Assembly: GCF_003268275.1 (NCBI RefSeq)
Contig: NZ_QLYR01000002.1
Coordinates: forward strand, 124,001 to 188,000
Origin: Hydrogeniiclostridium mannosilyticum
Lineage (GTDB): Bacteria; Bacillota; Clostridia; Oscillospirales; Acutalibacteraceae
DNA length: 64,000 nucleotides
Reading direction: 5' to 3'
A model generated the notes under the pieces. That model was not told the DNA's origin. It ran no database searches and saw only the letters and a program-made list of their open reading frames with translations. Below, one piece after another: positions 1 through 7,650 of the stretch (its first letter is position 1; every line of letters begins with the position of its first letter). The position numbers and the translations under genes were made by a program.

Positions 1-178
1 GGATGACCTTGGCCTTATGGTCAATCAGGTATTTGATGGTCTTCAGGGCCTCGTTAATCCGCTTGGGGTCGCTGATATTGCCTTCCCCGTCAAACGGTAC
101 GTTGAAGTCACAGCGGACCAGAACTCTTTTGCCGGCGACGTCGATATCCTCGACAGTCTTTTTGTTCAGGTAGTTCAT
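1..178 (-). CDS. pgk: Phosphoglycerate kinase, N-terminal part (cut by window edge)
   Basis: This is the first 59 residues of phosphoglycerate kinase, the cytosolic glycolytic enzyme that transfers phosphate between 1,3-bisphosphoglycerate and ADP. The family's N-terminal signature is visible: a [13 protein letters not shown] segment near residues 16-28, then a DPKRINEAL helix that lines the 3-phosphoglycerate site. The ATG start is preceded by AAGGAG at a normal distance, and a sigma-A promoter lies upstream. The rest of the gene lies beyond the left edge, so nothing can be said about the C-terminal nucleotide domain or the next genes. Identification rests on motif recognition only, but the match is strong. 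Confidence 0.95.
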   Translation of the reverse strand, partial: MNYLNKKTVEDIDVAGKRVLVRCDFNVPFDGEGNISDPKRINEALKTIKYLIDHKAKVI

Positions 179-233
179 GTACAGCACTCCTTTTATATTT
201 CCTATATCAGTACTTCCAATTTTAACCGCATCT

Positions 234-262
234 ATTATACATGGATGAGCGGGCGTTTTCAA
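234..262 (-). promoter_or_regulatory. Sigma-A promoter of pgk
   Basis: On the minus strand TTGAAA is followed after 17 bases by a perfect TATAAT. It sits about 55 bases upstream of the pgk start, giving a short leader. No operator-like repeat is visible beside it. Confidence 0.8.
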
Positions 263-344
263 GCGGGTTTGATGAATTTGTTAAAAATCCTACAGATGTC
301 TATTGCCCCAAAACGCCGTCTTTCATTCATTTTTACCGCCGGGC

Positions 345-845
345 TTACCAGGATAGGCGGTGCAGCTCGCCCTGGCGCAGCATGCCGGGGTAATCCCACT
401 GGCGCAGCACCTCGTACACGCCGACCGCGACGGAGTTGGAAAGGTTGAGGCTGCGGGCATCCGGGTGGTTGCGCATGGGAATGCGCACGCAGTGCTCCCG
501 GTTGGCGCGCAGCAGCTCCTCCGGCAGGCCCGCCGTCTCCTTTCCGAACACCAGGTAACAGCCGTCCGGATATTGCGCCTGGGTATGCGTTTGGCGTGCC
601 TTGGTTGAAAAATAGAAAAAATTACCGGTATTTCGCGCGAAAAAATCGGAAAGGCTATCATAGAAGGTAATATCTAAAAGATGCCAGTAATCCAGCCCCG
701 CGCGTTTCAATTTTTTATCGTCGATGCGAAAGCCCATCGGGCCCACCAGGTGGAGCCGCGCGCCCGTTGCCGCGCAGGTGCGGGCGACGTTGCCCGTGTT
801 CTGCGGAATTTCGGGCTCTACCATGACGATGTTGAGTTCAGCCAT
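345..845 (-). CDS. trmL: tRNA (cytidine(34)-2'-O)-methyltransferase TrmL
   Basis: A SPOUT-class SAM-dependent methyltransferase that 2'-O-methylates the wobble base of certain leucine tRNAs. The 166-residue product has the expected single-domain size. The N-terminal VMVEPEIPQNTGNVAR segment is typical of the family. The C-terminal trefoil knot that binds SAM is marked by VFGKETAGLP and then by an SLNLSNSVAVGVYE helix. The start at 845 is chosen because AAAGGA lies 8-9 bases upstream; two in-frame ATGs further upstream have poorer spacing. It faces away from the YtxH-like gene and runs toward pgk, which has its own promoter. Confidence 0.92.
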   Translation of the reverse strand: MAELNIVMVEPEIPQNTGNVARTCAATGARLHLVGPMGFRIDDKKLKRAGLDYWHLLDITFYDSLSDFFARNTGNFFYFSTKARQTHTQAQYPDGCYLVFGKETAGLPEELLRANREHCVRIPMRNHPDARSLNLSNSVAVGVYEVLRQWDYPGMLRQGELHRLSW

Positions 846-987
846 GTTGATCATCCTTTGTTCGTTCAAAATTCAGTATTCCCAAAAAATTGCTGAGATA
901 TTGCGCCGTCAGGAGGGAAAGCTAATGTCGGAACTATGTTCCATCCAGGGGATTCGATTATTTTTAAAAGTTTGGAGGTTTTGCCAG

Positions 988-1170
988 ATGTATAAGTCCA
1001 CAACCAACTTCATTAAAGGTATTACCGCGGGCGCTGTGGCGGGCATCGCCGTAGCCGCCGTGGGCAGCAAAATGATGAAGGACAACAAGCACTTGAAAAA
1101 GAGCGTCAACAAGGCCATGCATGCCGCGGGCGACGTGATTGGCAACATGGAGAGCATGTTTACAAAGTAA
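988..1170 (+). CDS. Small YtxH-like membrane-anchored protein
   Basis: A 60-residue protein with one hydrophobic glycine/alanine-rich segment (about residues 10-29, ITAGAVAGIAVAAVG) followed by a lysine-rich amphipathic tail. This layout is common in small YtxH-type proteins of Firmicutes, which are thought to sit in the membrane and have no assigned reaction. GGAGG lies 9 bases before the chosen ATG. A second in-frame ATG at 925 also has a strong AGGAGGG at good distance and would add 21 residues, so the true start is uncertain. A strong terminator follows, making this a single-gene unit. Confidence 0.65.
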   Translation: MYKSTTNFIKGITAGAVAGIAVAAVGSKMMKDNKHLKKSVNKAMHAAGDVIGNMESMFTK

Positions 1171-1192
1171 GCGGCGTAAACGGCGCTCAGGG

Positions 1193-1221
1193 AAAAGGAC
1201 GGCGGAACGCCGTCCTTTTTT
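1193..1221. terminator. Intrinsic terminator between YtxH-like gene and MazG-like gene
   Basis: GGACGGCG and CGCCGTCC form an 8-bp GC stem with a GAA loop. It is flanked by AAAA on the left and TTTTTT on the right, so it can end transcription from both convergent genes. Confidence 0.85.
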
Positions 1222-1262
1222 CTTTGCGGCTTTGGGCGCGCCCGCCTTTGGCGCTATTGCAG

Positions 1263-1571
1263 CTACACATCAAAAATACACTTTCTTCCATACTTTTCAG
1301 CATTCAGCTTTTCCTTTAAAGCAGCGCATGCTGTTAAATCAATTTCGAGTATATTGGCAAGACATACGGTGTAATAGAGAACATCATATAATTCCTCTTC
1401 AACGGTGCCTTTTATACCGCCGCAGCTTTCCAAACGCCGGCCTTTTCTGATGGCCTTGGCAAGTTCCCCGACTTCTTCCGCCAGCTTATAAAAATATTGA
1501 TCTGCCGCATGGTTTTTATGGTCAATGGCTGCAATAGCCGTTTGAAGCTCTTTCAATGTGATTTCTTTCAT
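1263..1571 (-). CDS. MazG-like nucleotide pyrophosphohydrolase
   Basis: A 102-residue all-alpha NTP pyrophosphatase-type protein. The MazG signature is visible as EEVGELAKAI at about residues 32-41 and an EEELYDVLYY helix at about 58-67; these acidic pairs bind Mg2+ in the family. Such proteins usually hydrolyse nucleoside triphosphates to monophosphates, often as house-cleaning enzymes; the substrate here cannot be read. AGGAGG sits 8 bases upstream of the ATG. The frame stays open far upstream into the end of the beta-mannosidase-like gene, but no second start has a ribosome binding site, so the short form is preferred. Confidence 0.8.
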   Translation of the reverse strand: MKEITLKELQTAIAAIDHKNHAADQYFYKLAEEVGELAKAIRKGRRLESCGGIKGTVEEELYDVLYYTVCLANILEIDLTACAALKEKLNAEKYGRKCIFDV

Positions 1572-1792
1572 TACGTTGTACCTCCTGGTTAGAACAGTTT
1601 TTGCGCCCGAAGGGTGTGTTAAAGGGGAATTTTTCCGTGTCCCATCTGAAAAGGGTTGGCGCCCCGCTGCGCTTTTTCGCATGCGCCTGCCGCCGGGCTG
1701 CCCTCGCTTCCGCGGTGCAGGCGGCCAGCAGAACGCGGCCCGTTGCCAGCGGGGAAGGTACGGGGGACAGCGTGCTGCGTGCCCGGCGGGGG

Positions 1793-4318
1793 TCACAGCT
1801 CCCCAAGCCAGTGAATGTCGATGCGGCCGCTCTGATGGGCGAAGGATTCCTCAAAGCGGATGGTGCGGGCCTCGCCGGGCATCAGGCTGAAGAAATTATC
1901 CGCAAATACATAATCGCCGTCCAGGGAAACCGCGTGTGCGTAATGCTCTGCCTGAACGGTGATGTAGTCCTCGCCGCGCTCAAGGCAGCGCACCTGGGTG
2001 GCGGGAAAGCGCACGTCTTGAGGGCGTGCGGGGAAGAAGAAGGTGCGGTCGGTCCCCTCTGCCGTCTCAAGCGTGCAGAGCAGCAGGGTGCTGTCCGAGC
2101 CCAGGCTGTCGATTTCAGCGGCGGGAACCTCGATAACCGGGCTGGAACAGTTGGCTTCCACGGCGAAGTTTGCGCGGCGCTCCCAAAGTGTTTTTTCCTG
2201 CTGCAGGTCGTACAGCAGGAGGCATGCCCGCCCTTCGGCAGGGTGGGGGCTGTCGCTGCAGGCGAACGCCCGGTAAAGGCCGGCGCTGCGGTCAATAGCG
2301 GCAATCAGGGGCTTTGAGGCGCGCTTGAAGCCGTAATAGCCCGCCTTGGGCGTGCCATAGTAGTCGATGAGCGCCCAGCCGGAGGCCGGCCAGCAGTCGT
2401 TGAGCATCCAATAAATCAGCCCGGAGGAGAACCACTTGCTGCGGCGGAACAGCTCCATGGTAAGGCGTACCCATTCATACTGGACATATTGCATTTTAAA
2501 TACCTTGTCAAGGCCGCTTTTGGGCGTGCCGAAGAGCTTGGCGGCGATTGCGCGCAGGTAATCAAAAATTTCAAATTCCCGGAAGGCCTCCGCGGGGTTG
2601 TTTTTGGTGTGGTAGCGCCAGATGGCGTCATCCTCCCCAAAAATGTCCTCTTCCGTCATGAAACGGCGCAGGGAGGCGATCTGCGGCGCGCCCATCACCG
2701 GCTCCTCCGCACAGAAGCGGGCCAGAAAATAGTCGAAGTACTCCCGGTAATCCAACAGGTCGTGAAAGCGAATGTACCCGAACCAATCGCCGATGTAATT
2801 GGTGTTGTGCGTGGTTCCGCGGGTGATGGAGCCATAAGGCGTCCCGCCGTATGGGCTTGAGGGCAGGAACGCGCGGTGGGGGTCCAGCATGCGCAGCACG
2901 GGCCCGATGGCGGCCAGCGCGGACTTGCGCCCGGTATAATCCTGCATATTTTCATCGGCGGCCATAGCGTTTTCGTTGTCGCCGCTCCACCATGCCAGGC
3001 AGGCGTGGGAGCGCAGCCGTTTGGCGGCGTGCTCCGCCTCCAGGCGCAGGTGCTCCAGAAATGCCGCGTCGTCCTCCGGGTAGTCGCCGCAGGCCATGAG
3101 AAAGTCCTGGGTCACCAGCAGGCCGAGACGGTCGCAGGCATCATAGAAGCTGTCCTGCTCGAAGATGCCGCCGCCCCAGACACGGACCATGTTTGCGTGG
3201 CCCCTGGCAGCCAGGGTGAGCAACGCGGTGATTTTCTCCGCTGTTTCCGCGGAGGGGAAGGGCTCGCAGGGCACCCAGTTGGCGCCTTTGCAGAAAATGC
3301 GGACGCCGTTGACCAGGACGATGAAGCCGGAAAATTCCTCATTGCGGTCCCAGGAAGCGTTTTCACCGGAAACGTGCGGCGCTTTTTTCAGCTTCAGGCA
3401 TTTTTCGTAGGCTTCTGACCCGGGCGGGTCGGGCAGCTGTAGAATTTTGACGGTGCGGATGCCGAGGTGCAGCGTCCGGCTGTCGAGCTCACGGCGCAGC
3501 GTCTCGTCCTCATAAACCGAGACGGACACCCGGTACAGCGGCTGGCTGCCGTAGCCGTTGGGGTACCAGAGCTGCGGGTGCGGAATATCTACGGTTTCCT
3601 CGATGGTGGGCTCGACGATCCGGCGGATTTTTTGATAGAGAAGCCTGCCTGCCGGGTCCGTAATGGCGTAACGGGCATAGGCGCCGGAGCCATGGAGCTC
3701 AAACGCAAGCTCAAGGCCGATCTGCGCGGAATATTCATCCACATTTTTCGTATACAGGTAGACGCTGTCAAGCTGAGCCTTCCCGGGCAGGCAGACCCGG
3801 CAGGAGCCGCAGATGCCGCAGGTGACAAAACGGTTGACCCAGTCCCAGTAATAGGTGCACTGAATGCGGCGGGTATAGAGGCGCTCGGTGGTAAACGCGC
3901 CCGGGCGCGCGGGCAGGCCCCTCGTCATGGCGGTGGGCGAGCGGAAGGCCACGCAGAGGGTGTTTATGCCCAGTACGGCGTGGCGGAGCGGAAAGCGATG
4001 CGGGATGTGCATATCGTCCGCCTGCCCGATGCGGTGCCCGTTCAAAAAGATGTCGCAGTAGACGTCGAGCCCATCAAAGCACAGGTAGGCGTCCTCGCTG
4101 AGCTCATCCAGCTCAAATTCGCGTTCATAGGTCCAGCTCCAGCCTTCAATCCACTGGCATTCATCCGCGTTATAACGGTAAAAGGGGTCGGGAATTTTGC
4201 CCTTCCGCAGCAGGTCGGTGTGGACACAGCCGGGAACCGTGCCTGCAAAGGCGATGGCGTTCCCTTCCGGTGAAATCCCTTTGCCGCGCCAGGAACCGTC
4301 CAGGGTGATGGTCTTCAT
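1793..4318 (-). CDS. Glycoside hydrolase family 2 protein, beta-mannosidase-like
   Basis: An 841-residue GH2 enzyme expected to release mannose (or a related sugar) from the non-reducing end of beta-linked oligosaccharides. Domain order fits the family: an N-terminal jelly-roll sugar-binding domain (GSWRGKG start, VPGCVHTDLL), an immunoglobulin-like domain, then the TIM barrel. Barrel landmarks are KGANWVPCEP, VRVWGGGIFE, the acid/base glutamate in WWSGDNENAM, and a probable nucleophile glutamate in RFCAEEPVMG. VPGCVHTDLL and WSWTYEREF point to beta-mannosidase rather than beta-galactosidase. There is no signal peptide, so it acts in the cytosol on imported sugars. The start at 4318 has GGGAGG 8 bases upstream. 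The LacI-type regulator and Gfo/Idh pair next door suggest one inducible locus. Confidence 0.85.
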   Translation of the reverse strand: MKTITLDGSWRGKGISPEGNAIAFAGTVPGCVHTDLLRKGKIPDPFYRYNADECQWIEGWSWTYEREFELDELSEDAYLCFDGLDVYCDIFLNGHRIGQADDMHIPHRFPLRHAVLGINTLCVAFRSPTAMTRGLPARPGAFTTERLYTRRIQCTYYWDWVNRFVTCGICGSCRVCLPGKAQLDSVYLYTKNVDEYSAQIGLELAFELHGSGAYARYAITDPAGRLLYQKIRRIVEPTIEETVDIPHPQLWYPNGYGSQPLYRVSVSVYEDETLRRELDSRTLHLGIRTVKILQLPDPPGSEAYEKCLKLKKAPHVSGENASWDRNEEFSGFIVLVNGVRIFCKGANWVPCEPFPSAETAEKITALLTLAARGHANMVRVWGGGIFEQDSFYDACDRLGLLVTQDFLMACGDYPEDDAAFLEHLRLEAEHAAKRLRSHACLAWWSGDNENAMAADENMQDYTGRKSALAAIGPVLRMLDPHRAFLPSSPYGGTPYGSITRGTTHNTNYIGDWFGYIRFHDLLDYREYFDYFLARFCAEEPVMGAPQIASLRRFMTEEDIFGEDDAIWRYHTKNNPAEAFREFEIFDYLRAIAAKLFGTPKSGLDKVFKMQYVQYEWVRLTMELFRRSKWFSSGLIYWMLNDCWPASGWALIDYYGTPKAGYYGFKRASKPLIAAIDRSAGLYRAFACSDSPHPAEGRACLLLYDLQQEKTLWERRANFAVEANCSSPVIEVPAAEIDSLGSDSTLLLCTLETAEGTDRTFFFPARPQDVRFPATQVRCLERGEDYITVQAEHYAHAVSLDGDYVFADNFFSLMPGEARTIRFEESFAHQSGRIDIHWLGEL

Positions 4319-4353
4319 CGCGAGTTCCTCCCTCATTTTCAATCTATGTTTTC

Positions 4354-4382
4354 AGTTTATCACACCGGACGGCGGGTGTAAA
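4354..4382 (-). promoter_or_regulatory. Probable promoter of the beta-mannosidase-like gene
   Basis: TTTACA and TAAACT are separated by 17 bases on the minus strand, about 35-60 bases before the start codon. Moderate match; the upstream gene ends in a terminator, so a promoter is needed here. Confidence 0.55.
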
Positions 4383-4472
4383 CGGGCAGAACCCGGATTC
4401 ATCCTTCAAATTCATAGAAAGGGGGAACGCGCTTGCCGCGGCCGGGGATAAAATTTTTGGCGCGGGCTGTAA

Positions 4473-4497
4473 CTGTCTGCAGACTGTCTGCGGACAG
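4473..4497. repeat. CTGTCTGC tandem/inverted repeat upstream of the GH2 promoter
   Basis: CTGTCTGC occurs twice in a row, and the second copy runs into CGGACAG, so the segment reads both as a direct repeat and as an imperfect palindrome. It lies between the terminator of the Gfo/Idh unit and the GH2 promoter, where a regulator site could sit. Function unknown. Confidence 0.35.
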
Positions 4498-4515
4498 CCT
4501 GTGGAGCCGGGCAAA

Positions 4516-4552
4516 GAAAAACCGTGCGGAAGCCGCAAGGCTCTGCACGGTT
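4516..4552 (-). terminator. Intrinsic terminator after the Gfo/Idh pair
   Basis: On the minus strand AACCGTGC pairs with GCACGGTT across a partly self-paired loop, followed by a TTTTTCTTT tract. It separates the oxidoreductase genes from the GH2 gene. Confidence 0.75.
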
Positions 4553-4600
4553 TGGCTGGGGCGAACGGGCGCACAGCCTTGGGAAAGCCGGTGGCCGCGC

Positions 4601-5866
4601 TTATTCCGCGTTTTTGCCGGAGAGCCAGAGCTGACGGACGTTCTCGTAAACCTCGTCCGGGATGTTCTGCTCGCCGTAGATGGAGATGGGCAGCAGCTGG
4701 TCGCCGGCGACGGCTGGGTCCGTACAGGCGTTGTCGTTGCGCCAGGCGTCGCGCTCCTCTTTGTTGCGCAGGTTCGGCACTTGGACCGGTGCGTTCCCGT
4801 TTAGGATAGAGCGGTAGGCGAGGATGCCACAGATGCCCATGTCGACGGCCTGGTAAACGTCGATGCTGTATTTCATGCCCTCGGGGCGGCCGAGGATTTT
4901 CTGAATAAAGAAATGGGTGGCGTAGAAGTCGCTGCCGTTATGGCCGGAAGCGCCGCTGTTGGCGGCGAGCTCGGCCTCGACAAACTTCTGCGGGGCGTAT
5001 TTTTCCAGGTTGCCCTGGCAGAGCTTGCCGCCCTCTATGTAGACATTCAGCAGAGAGGGGTCGAAGCGCTCGGTTTCCATCATGCCCTTGTCGCCGTAGA
5101 CCTGGTAGTTGATGCTGCCGGGCTCCCGCTTCAGGCCGCCGTTGATGCTGCGGGCGATGGCGCCGTTGTCAAAGGTGATCATAATAAAGCCGGCAGCATG
5201 GCCGCCATGATGGCCGAGCTTGAGGAACTGCGGATTCATCCGGCCCTCAAAGCCGACGACCTGGACCGGCCGCCGTCCGGTAATGGTGAGCATGGGCCCG
5301 ATGCTGTGGGTGCAGTAGAAGGTGCAGAACTCCCGGTTGCGCCAATGGTCGCGCTCGCCGTAGGTGATGGAGGGCCAGATGGAGGAGCAGTCGTGGATGT
5401 ACTCGCCCTCCGCATAAGTAACCTCGCCGATATCGCCGTTTTCATAGCGCCGCCACATCTCGAAGGTCTGGTCCATATAGCAGTAGTTTTCGGCATAGGC
5501 GTAGACCTTGCCGGACGCCTCGACGGCCTCGATGAGCGCGACGGCCTCCGCCATAGTCTGGCAGGGCAGCACCTCGCTAAGCACATGGCGGCCGGAGTTG
5601 AGCAGGCGGATGGCAAAGGGAGCGTGCTCATTGGCATAGTTGGCCAGGATGACCGCGTCCATGTCGTGCTTGAAGAAGTCCTCGAAGTCTTCATAGAGCG
5701 CGACCTCGATGCCGGCCTTTTCGGCGGACTGCGCCACCTCGTCGAGCAGCGGGCGGTATTTATCGCACACGGCGACCAGGTCCGCCTCGGGATGGTATTC
5801 GAGAACGTCGATCATGCATTTGCCGCGCGCCGCGCCGAACACGCCGATTTTTACTTTTTCTGACAT
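4601..5866 (-). CDS. Gfo/Idh/MocA family protein, copy 1
   Basis: A 421-residue protein with an N-terminal Rossmann domain (IGVFGAARGK, then AVCD at the end of the second strand) and a C-terminal alpha/beta domain typical of Gfo/Idh/MocA oxidoreductases, which bind NAD(P) and act on sugars and inositols. The usual EKP motif with its catalytic lysine is replaced by SEVLP near residues 97-101, so ordinary hydride-transfer chemistry is doubtful. EV-P replacements are known in some Gfo/Idh-fold glycosidases. It is about 92% identical to the next gene, with most differences in residues 150-280. AGAGG precedes the chosen ATG. The neighbouring GH2 enzyme and LacI regulator point to glycan breakdown; the exact substrate is unknown. 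Confidence 0.85.
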   Translation of the reverse strand: MSEKVKIGVFGAARGKCMIDVLEYHPEADLVAVCDKYRPLLDEVAQSAEKAGIEVALYEDFEDFFKHDMDAVILANYANEHAPFAIRLLNSGRHVLSEVLPCQTMAEAVALIEAVEASGKVYAYAENYCYMDQTFEMWRRYENGDIGEVTYAEGEYIHDCSSIWPSITYGERDHWRNREFCTFYCTHSIGPMLTITGRRPVQVVGFEGRMNPQFLKLGHHGGHAAGFIMITFDNGAIARSINGGLKREPGSINYQVYGDKGMMETERFDPSLLNVYIEGGKLCQGNLEKYAPQKFVEAELAANSGASGHNGSDFYATHFFIQKILGRPEGMKYSIDVYQAVDMGICGILAYRSILNGNAPVQVPNLRNKEERDAWRNDNACTDPAVAGDQLLPISIYGEQNIPDEVYENVRQLWLSGKNAE

Positions 5867-5979
5867 CTTGTCAACCTCTTTTCTTCGGTAGTGAGTTTTA
5901 GCGAAAAGTTCTTCCTCCTTGGAAAACGGAAACAGCGGGTGCGTGCGGCAACATGAGGGATGAAGTCCCGGGCGCACTG

Positions 5980-6043
5980 CCCGACAGTACCGATATTATC
6001 CCATACGGTTCAGTTTTCCGTAATGTGCAGGTGCGCTAAAGAT
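5980..6043 (-). promoter_or_regulatory. Conserved promoter/operator block, copy 1
   Basis: This 64-bp block matches the block at 7465-7528 at 61 positions. On the minus strand it holds TTACGG, 17 bases, then GATAAT preceded by TG (an extended -10). TACGG and CCGTA form an inverted repeat with 9 bases between, overlapping the promoter spacer. Twenty fully conserved bases lie just upstream of the -35. The divergent LacI-type regulator is the natural candidate to bind here; this is inference. Confidence 0.6.
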
Positions 6044-6067
6044 CCCTGCGCTTTTTTGTCAAAATCG

Positions 6068-7333
6068 TTATTCTGCATTCTTGCCGGAGAGCCAGAGCTG
6101 GCGGACGTTCTCGTAAACTTCGTCCGGAAGGTCCTGCTCGCCATAGGCAGAAAGCGGCAGCAGCTGGTCGCCGGCGACGGCGGGATCCGTACAGGCGTTG
6201 TCGTTGCGCCAGGCGTCGCGTTCCTCTTTGTTGCGCAGGTTCGGCACTTGGACCGGTACGTTGCCGTTCAGGATGGAGCGATAGGCGAGGATGCCGCAGA
6301 TGCCCATGTCGACAGCCTGGTAAACGTCGATGCTGTATTTCATGCCCTCGGGACGGCCGAGAATTTTCTGAATAAAGAAATGGGTGGCGTAGAAGTCGCT
6401 GCCGTTGTGGCCGGAAGCGCCGCTGTTGGTGGCGAGTTCGGCCTCGACAAACTTCTGTGGGGCGTATTTTTCCAGATTGCCCTGGCAGAGCTTGTCGCCC
6501 TCCGTATATACGTTCAGCATAGTGGTATCGAAGCGCTCGGTTTCCATCATGCCCTTGTCGCCATATACTTGGTAGTTGACGCTGGGGGGCTCCCGCTTGA
6601 GACCCCCATTGGCGCTGCGAACGATGGCGCCGTTGTCAAAGGTGACGGTCATAAAACCGGTGGTGTGGCCGCTGGGGTGGCCGAGCTTGAGGAACTGCGG
6701 GTTCATCCGGCTTTCAAAGCCGACGACCTGGACCGGCCGTTGTCCGGTGATGGTAAGGATGGGCCCAAGGCTGTGCGTACAGTAAAAGGTGCAGAACAAT
6801 CGGTTGCGCCAGTGGTCGCGCTCGCCATAGGTGATGGAAGGCCATCCGGCAGAGCAGTCGTGAATGTATTCGCCCTCTGCATAGACAACCTCACCGATAT
6901 CGCCGTTTTCATAGCGGCGCCACATCTCGAAGGTCTGGTCCATGTAGCAGTAGTTCTCGGCGTAGGCGTAGACCTTGCCGGACGCCTCGACGGCCTCGAT
7001 GAGCGCGACGGCCTCGGCCATGGTCTGGCAGGGCAGCACCTCACTGAGGACATGGCGACCGGATTTGAGTAAGCGGATGGCGTAGGGGGCGTGCTGGGTT
7101 GCGTAGTTCGCCAGAACCACCGCATCCATGTCGTGCTTGAAGAAGTCCTCGAAGTCTTCATAGAGCGCGACCTCGATGCCGGCCTTCTCGGCGGACTGCG
7201 CCACTTCGTCGAGCAGCGGGCGGTATTTATCGCACACGGCGACCAGGTCCGCCTCGGGGTGGTATTCGAGAACATCGATCATGCATTTGCCGCGTGCCGC
7301 GCCAAATACGCCAATTTTTACTTTTTCTGACAT
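6068..7333 (-). CDS. Gfo/Idh/MocA family protein, copy 2
   Basis: Tandem paralogue of the preceding gene with the same 421-residue length, start context and Rossmann/C-terminal domain order. About 35 substitutions separate the two proteins. Residues 1-72, 91-149 and 303-358 are identical, while the central part that forms the substrate pocket in this family (about 150-280) holds most changes. It too has SEVLP in place of the EKP motif. No terminator is visible before copy 1, so the two may be co-transcribed as well as being driven by their own copies of the promoter block. The divergent neighbour is the LacI-type regulator. Confidence 0.85.
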   Translation of the reverse strand: MSEKVKIGVFGAARGKCMIDVLEYHPEADLVAVCDKYRPLLDEVAQSAEKAGIEVALYEDFEDFFKHDMDAVVLANYATQHAPYAIRLLKSGRHVLSEVLPCQTMAEAVALIEAVEASGKVYAYAENYCYMDQTFEMWRRYENGDIGEVVYAEGEYIHDCSAGWPSITYGERDHWRNRLFCTFYCTHSLGPILTITGQRPVQVVGFESRMNPQFLKLGHPSGHTTGFMTVTFDNGAIVRSANGGLKREPPSVNYQVYGDKGMMETERFDTTMLNVYTEGDKLCQGNLEKYAPQKFVEAELATNSGASGHNGSDFYATHFFIQKILGRPEGMKYSIDVYQAVDMGICGILAYRSILNGNVPVQVPNLRNKEERDAWRNDNACTDPAVAGDQLLPLSAYGEQDLPDEVYENVRQLWLSGKNAE

Positions 7334-7464
7334 CTTGTCAACCTCTTTTCTTCAGTAGTGCGTTTTAGACGGAAACCCCCTCTGTAGAAGGCTCTCCCGT
7401 TCTCGGAAACGAAAGCAGCGGGCGCGCCGGAAAAAGCAAGAGCTGGGGCTCGTGGGCCGTGCCG

Positions 7465-7528
7465 CCCGACATTACCGGTATTATCCCACACGGTTCAGTT
7501 TTCCGTAATGTGCAGGTGCGCTAAAGAT
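7465..7528 (-). promoter_or_regulatory. Conserved promoter/operator block, copy 2
   Basis: Second copy of the 64-bp block, with the same TTACGG-17-GATAAT elements at 7480-7508. The inverted repeat is slightly weaker here (TACGG against CCGTG). It lies between copy 2 and the divergent LacI-type gene, so the regulator could control both its target and itself from this site. Confidence 0.6.
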
Positions 7529-7650
7529 AAAAAATAATTTTTGTCAAAAATCACCTTGAAAAAGATGGCGCATCCATGGCTGATATGTTAGAATCATCTT
7601 TATTAAGGCATGGTTTCAGCGTGGAAACGGTTGCCGGAGTGGAGGGCAGG

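Noticed and set aside
1572-1796. Extended N-terminus for the MazG-like protein
   Set aside because: The frame is open into the end of the GH2 gene, but upstream starts lack ribosome sites and the added residues look random.
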